Part shown: positions 60,074 through 64,000 of the stretch, piece by piece
How positions within the stretch are numbered: position 1 is the stretch's first letter
Layout of the letters: each line of letters begins with the position of its first letter
NCBI GenBank assembly: GCA_017744285.1
Contig: JAGIBP010000009.1
Span: 19,348 to 83,347, forward strand
DNA: 64,000 bases
DNA from: Variovorax sp.
Lineage (GTDB): Bacteria > Pseudomonadota > Gammaproteobacteria > Burkholderiales > Burkholderiaceae_C
Direction: 5' to 3'
Made by a program: the position numbers and the translations under genes
Notes under the pieces: generated by a model
Database searches by the model: none
What the model was told of the DNA's origin: nothing
The model's input: only the letters and a program-made list of their open reading frames with translations

Positions 60074-61261
60074 TCAGCCCGCCGCGTGCGGCAGGTAGCG
60101 CACCGACAGCACGCCCTCGATGGCGCCGATGTCGTCGAGCACCGCGCCGCGCACCGCGCTGTCGACGTCGACCAGCGTGTAGGCCATGTCGCCGCGCGAC
60201 TTGTTGACCATGTTGTGGATGTTGAGGCCGGCCTGCGCCATCGCCGTGGAGATCTGCCCGAGCATGTTGGGCACGTTGGCATTGGCGATGGCCACGCGCC
60301 AGGCGGACTCGCGCGGCATCGTCACGCCGGGGAAGTTCACCGCGTTCACGATGTTGCCGTTCTCGAGGAAATCGACGAGCTGGTCGGCCACCATCACGGC
60401 GCAGTTGTCCTCCGCCTCGCGCGTGCAGGCGCCCAGGTGGGGCAGGCAGGTCACGCGCTCGTGGCGGTGCAGCAGCGCGCTCGGGAAGTCGCACACGTAG
60501 TGCCCGAGGTGCCCGGCCGCGAGCGACGCGAGCACCGCGGGGTTGTTCACCACGCCGTCGCGCGAGAAGTTCAGCAGCACCGTGCCCGGCCGCACCAGGC
60601 CGAGGTTCTCGGCATTGACCAGGTCGCGCGTGGCGGCCATGAGCGGCACGTGCAGGCTCACGAAGTTGGCGTTGCGCAGCACTTCGCCCACGCTGCCGGC
60701 CTTCTTCACCTGCGAAGGCAGGCTCCAGGCCGCGTCGACGGTGATCTCGGGGTCGTAGCCGAGCACCTGCATGCCCAGCTTGATCGCGGCATCGGCCACC
60801 AGGCAGCCGACCTTGCCGAGGCCGACCACGCCGAGCGTCTGGCCCGCGAGCTCGAATCCCGCGAAGCGGCCCTTGCCGCCTTCGACCGTCCGGTCGAGAT
60901 CGGCGTGGCCGGTGTCGAGTTCGTCGACGAAGCGCAGCGCCCCGGACAGGTGGCGTGCCGCCATCAGCATGCCCGCGATCACGAGTTCCTTGACCGCGTT
61001 GGCGTTGGCTCCGGGCGCATTGAACACCGGCACGCCGCGGGCGCTCATCGCCTCGACCGGGATGTTGTTGGTGCCCGCGCCGGCGCGGCCGATGGCGCGG
61101 ACGCTCGCGGGGATCTCCATCGCGTGCATGTCGGCGGAGCGCACCAGCACCGCGTCGGGCATCGCGAGATCCTTGCCCGTCTCGTAGTGCTCGGCCGGCA
61201 GTCGGGCCAGCCCCTGGGGCGAGATCTGGTTGAGCACCAGGATCCGCAGGCGCTCAGCCAT
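60074..61261 (-). CDS. serA: D-3-phosphoglycerate dehydrogenase
   Basis: First step of serine synthesis: 3-phosphoglycerate + NAD to 3-phosphohydroxypyruvate. 395 residues. The substrate-binding part has [20 protein letters not shown] and [20 protein letters not shown]. The NAD-binding motif [20 protein letters not shown] is near 145, and catalytic elements include [18 protein letters not shown] and the [16 protein letters not shown] segment. A C-terminal ACT domain (about 320-395, [20 protein letters not shown]) allows feedback by serine. It overlaps serC by eight bases. Confidence 0.92.
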   Translation of the reverse strand: MAERLRILVLNQISPQGLARLPAEHYETGKDLAMPDAVLVRSADMHAMEIPASVRAIGRAGAGTNNIPVEAMSARGVPVFNAPGANANAVKELVIAGMLMAARHLSGALRFVDELDTGHADLDRTVEGGKGRFAGFELAGQTLGVVGLGKVGCLVADAAIKLGMQVLGYDPEITVDAAWSLPSQVKKAGSVGEVLRNANFVSLHVPLMAATRDLVNAENLGLVRPGTVLLNFSRDGVVNNPAVLASLAAGHLGHYVCDFPSALLHRHERVTCLPHLGACTREAEDNCAVMVADQLVDFLENGNIVNAVNFPGVTMPRESAWRVAIANANVPNMLGQISTAMAQAGLNIHNMVNKSRGDMAYTLVDVDSAVRGAVLDDIGAIEGVLSVRYLPHAAG

Positions 61262-62336
61262 GGCTCGCCTCGAACTCCTTCATGTAGGACACCAGCGCCT
61301 GCACGCCTTCGATGGGCATGGCGTTGTAGATCGATGCGCGCATGCCGCCCACCGAACGATGGCCCTTGAGCTGCACCATGCCGCGCGCCTCCGCGCCCTT
61401 GAGGAAGGCGCTGTCGAGCGATTCGTCGCGCAGCTTGAAGGGCACGTTCATCAGCGAGCGGTCCTCGCGCGCCACCGGGTTGTAGAAGAACGAGGTCGTC
61501 TCCAGGTGGTCGTAGAGCACCGCGGCCTTGCGGCGGTTGCTCGCCGCGATCGCCTCGAGGCCGCCTTGCTGCTGGATCCAGTTGAACACCAGTCCCGCGA
61601 TGTAGATGGCGTAGGTGGGCGGGGTGTTGAACATCGAGTCGTTCTCGGCCTGGATCTGGTAGTCGAAGGCCGAGGGCGTGATCGGCAGCGCCTGCCCGAC
61701 GAGGTCGTCGCGCACGATCACGACGGTGACGCCGGCCGGGCCGATGTTCTTCTGCGCGCCGCCGTAGATCAGGCCGTAGCGGCTCACGTCGACCGGCTTC
61801 GACATGAAGTTGCTCGACATGTCGGCCACCAGCGGCACGTCGCCGGTGTCGGGCGTCCAGTGGTACTCGACGCCGCCGATGGTCTCGTTGGAGCAGATGT
61901 GCACGTAGGCGGCGCGCGGGTCGAGCTTCCAGGTGTCCTCCGGCGGCACGCGGGTGTAGCCCTCCTTCTCGCTGCTGGCGGCCACGTTGACCTTGCAGTA
62001 CTTCTTCGCTTCCTTGATGGACTTCTTCGACCATTCGCCGGTGTCGATGTAGTCCGCGCTCTCGCGGCCGCGCAGCAGGTTCATCGGCACGATCGCGTTC
62101 TCGGCGATCGCGCCGCCCTGCAGGAACAGCACCTTGTAGTCCTTGGGCACCGCCAGCAGCTCGCGCAGCCGCCGCTCGGCCTCGGCGTGGATGGAGATGA
62201 ATTCCTTCCCGCGATGGCTCATCTCCATGACCGACATGCCGCTGCCGCGCCAGTCGAGCATCTCGTCGGCGGCCTGCCGCAGCACCGTTTCGGGCAGCAT
62301 CGCGGGGCCGGCGCTGAAGTTGAAGACACGGGTCAT
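61254..62336 (-). CDS. serC: phosphoserine aminotransferase
   Basis: PLP enzyme for 3-phosphohydroxypyruvate + Glu to phosphoserine, also 4-phosphohydroxythreonine for PLP synthesis. 360 residues, the usual length. [20 protein letters not shown] opens it, [20 protein letters not shown] follows, and the PLP lysine is in [20 protein letters not shown]. The C-terminal part has [20 protein letters not shown]. It forms a serC-serA operon, transcribed leftward. Confidence 0.93.
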   Translation of the reverse strand: MTRVFNFSAGPAMLPETVLRQAADEMLDWRGSGMSVMEMSHRGKEFISIHAEAERRLRELLAVPKDYKVLFLQGGAIAENAIVPMNLLRGRESADYIDTGEWSKKSIKEAKKYCKVNVAASSEKEGYTRVPPEDTWKLDPRAAYVHICSNETIGGVEYHWTPDTGDVPLVADMSSNFMSKPVDVSRYGLIYGGAQKNIGPAGVTVVIVRDDLVGQALPITPSAFDYQIQAENDSMFNTPPTYAIYIAGLVFNWIQQQGGLEAIAASNRRKAAVLYDHLETTSFFYNPVAREDRSLMNVPFKLRDESLDSAFLKGAEARGMVQLKGHRSVGGMRASIYNAMPIEGVQALVSYMKEFEASHG

Positions 62337-62392
62337 CGTGAAATCTCCTGCGAGGGGCGGGCGTGCACCCTATCGCATCGGCGTGCGTCTCA

Positions 62393-62412
62393 CAAGGGGC
62401 GGACGCCCCTTG
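62393..62412. terminator. palindromic hairpin upstream of serC
   Basis: Perfect arms CAAGGGGCG/CGCCCCTTG at 62393-62401 and 62404-62412. It lies between the GlcG/HbpS-like gene stop (62457) and the serC start (62336), so for leftward transcription it can end the TPP-enzyme transcript. No U-tract is seen. Confidence 0.45.
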
Positions 62413-62456
62413 GCCGACTCGATCGGCCCGGCCGCGGTGCGCCGGCCGGCAGGAGG

Positions 62457-62882
62457 TCAGCCCGGCACGAGGCCGGCCGCCTTGACGCCGGCTGCGCAGA
62501 TCGCCTCGTCCTCGTCGCCGGTGCCGCCGCTGGCGCCCACGGCGCCGAGCACGCGGCCGGCCGCATCCTTGATGAGCACGGCGCCGGTTTGCGGCAGGAA
62601 GCGGCCGTGGGCGGTCGCGGCCAACGAGACGAAGAAGTTCGGATTGCCCTTGGCGCGCTCGCCGAGCACCCGGCTCGACACGCCCATGCCGACCGCGCCC
62701 CAGGCCTTGGCCTGCGCGACCTCGAAGCGGAACATGCTCGCGCCGTCTTCGCGTGCGAAGGCCTTGAGGTGGCCGGATTCGTCGAGCACCGCGATGCCCA
62801 TGGGCTGGAAGCCGGAGCGCTTCGATTCGGCGAGCGCGGCGGCGATGATCTGTTGGGCCTGGTCGAGAGTGAGAGGGGTCAT
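62457..62882 (-). CDS. GlcG/HbpS-family protein (DUF336)
   Basis: 141 residues, single domain of the GlcG/HbpS fold: LDQAQQIIAAALAESKRSGF, GIAVLDESGHLKAFAREDGA, FEVAQAKAWGAVGMGVSSRV and GAVLIKDAAGRVLGAVGASG. Some members bind heme or sense small molecules; others are uncharacterised pathway partners (GlcG of the glycolate operon). It lies 8 bp downstream of the TPP enzyme gene on the same strand, a frequent pairing in Burkholderiales catabolic operons (recalled, not checked). Confidence 0.85.
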   Translation of the reverse strand: MTPLTLDQAQQIIAAALAESKRSGFQPMGIAVLDESGHLKAFAREDGASMFRFEVAQAKAWGAVGMGVSSRVLGERAKGNPNFFVSLAATAHGRFLPQTGAVLIKDAAGRVLGAVGASGGTGDEDEAICAAGVKAAGLVPG

Positions 62883-62890
62883 GCTGAGGT

Positions 62891-64000
62891 TCAAGAGGTT
62901 GGACGGGTGAGCGCGTCGAATCCGAAGCGGTTCATGCTGCCGAACGACGGGCTCGCCGGGTGCGGCACGAAGCGCGTCCGGGCATCGATCACCGCCGGCA
63001 GGCCGGAGGCGAAGGCGCGTTCGATGGCGGGCGCCATGTCCTGCGGCCGGGTCACGGTGTCGCCGTGGCAGCCGAAGCCGCGCGCGATCGCCGCGTAGTC
63101 GGTGCCGCCGAGGCTGGTGCCGAATTCGAAATCGAGCTGCGCCTTCTGGCCGGAACGGATGATGCCCCAGGATTCGTTGTTGTGGATCACGGTGACGACC
63201 GGCGCGTTCTGCCGGCGCGCGGTATCGAGCTCGTTGAGCGTGAACCCGAACGACCCGTCGCCCGTGATGTTGACCACCGGCCGGCCCGGTTGCTGGAGCT
63301 GGAGCGCGATCGCATAGGGCAGCCCGAAGCCCAGGTGGCTCATGCCGGGCTCGTGGAAGCGCGTGCGCACCGCGCGCACTGGCGTGAAGTCGTTGCTCCA
63401 GAAGGTGGTGTGGCCGCCGTCGAAGACCGCAAGCGCATCGGCGGGCAGGGCATCGGCAACGGCGCGCGCGAGCGCGGCCGGGTGCATCACTTCCCCGGTC
63501 TCGGCGGCCATGGCGCCGAGCCGGTCTTCGTAGGCGGCGCGGACCGCGCGCACCCGCTCGCGCCAGCCGGCCTCCATGGCGCGGGGCGGATCGTCGCCGA
63601 GCGCCGCGAGCAGGTCGTCGAGCGCGAGCCGCGCATCGGCCTGCATCGCGACCTCGTGCAGCGCCGGATGCCCGAGCGCCGAGGGGTCCAGGTTGATCGC
63701 GATGGTGCGGTGATGGCGCCGCGCGAAGGCGCCGCGCTCGTCCCACATCCACGACGAGAAGCGGCAGCCGACGCAGAGGATCACGTCCGCCCCCTCGAAG
63801 GCGGCGCGCACCGCGTCGCCGGCGATCAGCCCGCCGTGGCCGATGAAGCCGCGGTCGTCGCTCGCCACCACGCCGAGCGCCATCTGCGTCGGCACCACGG
63901 GCGCGTCGAGCAGGTGGGCGATCGCGCGCACGCCGCCCTCCGCGCCGCTCGCGACCACGCCGCCGCCGGCCACCACCAGCGGGCGCCGGGCCGTGCGCAG
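62891..64000 (-). CDS. thiamine-diphosphate-dependent enzyme (acetolactate synthase-like), partial
   Basis: C-terminal 369 residues; the 5' part lies beyond the window. It has the central domain of TPP enzymes (RPLVVAGGGVVASGAEGGVR, GRFGG-like segments, DVILCVGCRFSSWMWDERGA) and the TPP-binding domain NITGDGSFGFTLNELDTARR with NNESWGIIRSGQ. It is a member of the acetolactate synthase/glyoxylate carboligase/benzoylformate decarboxylase superfamily. The neighbouring GlcG-like gene hints at an oxalyl-CoA, glyoxylate or sulfoacetaldehyde type of metabolism, but the reaction is not fixed. Confidence 0.82.
   Translation of the reverse strand: MRTARRPLVVAGGGVVASGAEGGVRAIAHLLDAPVVPTQMALGVVASDDRGFIGHGGLIAGDAVRAAFEGADVILCVGCRFSSWMWDERGAFARRHHRTIAINLDPSALGHPALHEVAMQADARLALDDLLAALGDDPPRAMEAGWRERVRAVRAAYEDRLGAMAAETGEVMHPAALARAVADALPADALAVFDGGHTTFWSNDFTPVRAVRTRFHEPGMSHLGFGLPYAIALQLQQPGRPVVNITGDGSFGFTLNELDTARRQNAPVVTVIHNNESWGIIRSGQKAQLDFEFGTSLGGTDYAAIARGFGCHGDTVTRPQDMAPAIERAFASGLPAVIDARTRFVPHPASPSFGSMNRFGFDALTRPTS

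Noticed and set aside
1..64000. CRISPR arrays, insertion sequences, prophage and tRNA genes
   Set aside because: No regularly spaced repeats, transposase or integrase motifs were seen. No tRNA-like T-loop/CCA arrangement was noticed, but a by-eye reading can miss a tRNA.

Overview
The window is a chromosomal segment of high-GC DNA with dense, often overlapping operons. Its gene set is typical of a free-living beta-proteobacterium of the order Burkholderiales, most likely Comamonadaceae and Variovorax-like (inference from gene families, not a database match). Pointers are four 'Bug'-type solute receptors without membrane partners, several LysR/IclR/TetR-controlled catabolic cassettes, a molybdenum hydroxylase operon, and the DUF3348-DUF802-OmpA-DUF2894 cluster. 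I saw no CRISPR array, rRNA, tRNA, insertion sequence or prophage.

Layout. 1-5.1 kb: start of a YihY/BrkB membrane protein, small envelope and hypothetical proteins, an NlpD-like lipoprotein and an orphan LuxR-type response regulator, ending in a block of tandem hairpins. 5.1-9.1 kb: acetoacetate-CoA ligase plus a Bug receptor, divergent from a Crp/Fnr-type regulator. 9.1-12.5 kb: two methyltransferases, a double META-domain protein and an atypical SDR. 12.6-17.8 kb: a 2-oxoacid oxidoreductase (fused gamma/alpha subunit, beta subunit) preceded by a GltD-like FAD/Fe-S subunit and followed by a CBS protein. 17.8-24.3 kb: a catabolic operon (Bug receptor, amidohydrolase, CoA ligase, acyl-CoA dehydrogenase, alpha/beta-hydrolase fold protein) divergent from an IclR regulator. 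24.3-25.9 kb: a decayed type VI secretion tssL remnant and a zeta-toxin-like kinase.

25.9-39.4 kb is the largest catabolic region: a TetR regulator divergent from a NIPSNAP protein and L-serine dehydratase, then an ABC transporter, a three-subunit molybdenum hydroxylase, a 3-hydroxyisobutyrate-dehydrogenase-like enzyme, CoxG and an M20 amidohydrolase. Near-identical inverted repeats lie before the NIPSNAP gene and before the ABC operon, so one TetR protein probably controls both. 39.4-41.1 kb: an orphan Phd-type antitoxin, a LysE exporter and a candidate small RNA with a good terminator. 41.1-48.4 kb: two further Bug cassettes, each divergent from a LysR gene.

48.3-54.1 kb: a small membrane protein, PaiB-like protein, aspartate ammonia-lyase, an MFS exporter and a Tat-exported amidohydrolase. 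54.2-58.2 kb: DUF3348-DUF802-OmpA-DUF2894. Its two middle proteins look like a MotAB/ZorAB-type ion-driven stator with a very long coiled-coil tail; this is the best candidate in the window for a poorly described machine. 58.3-64.0 kb: a hypothetical protein, an (alpha/alpha)6-barrel glycosidase, serA and serC, a GlcG/HbpS-like protein and the C-terminal part of a thiamine-diphosphate enzyme cut by the window end.
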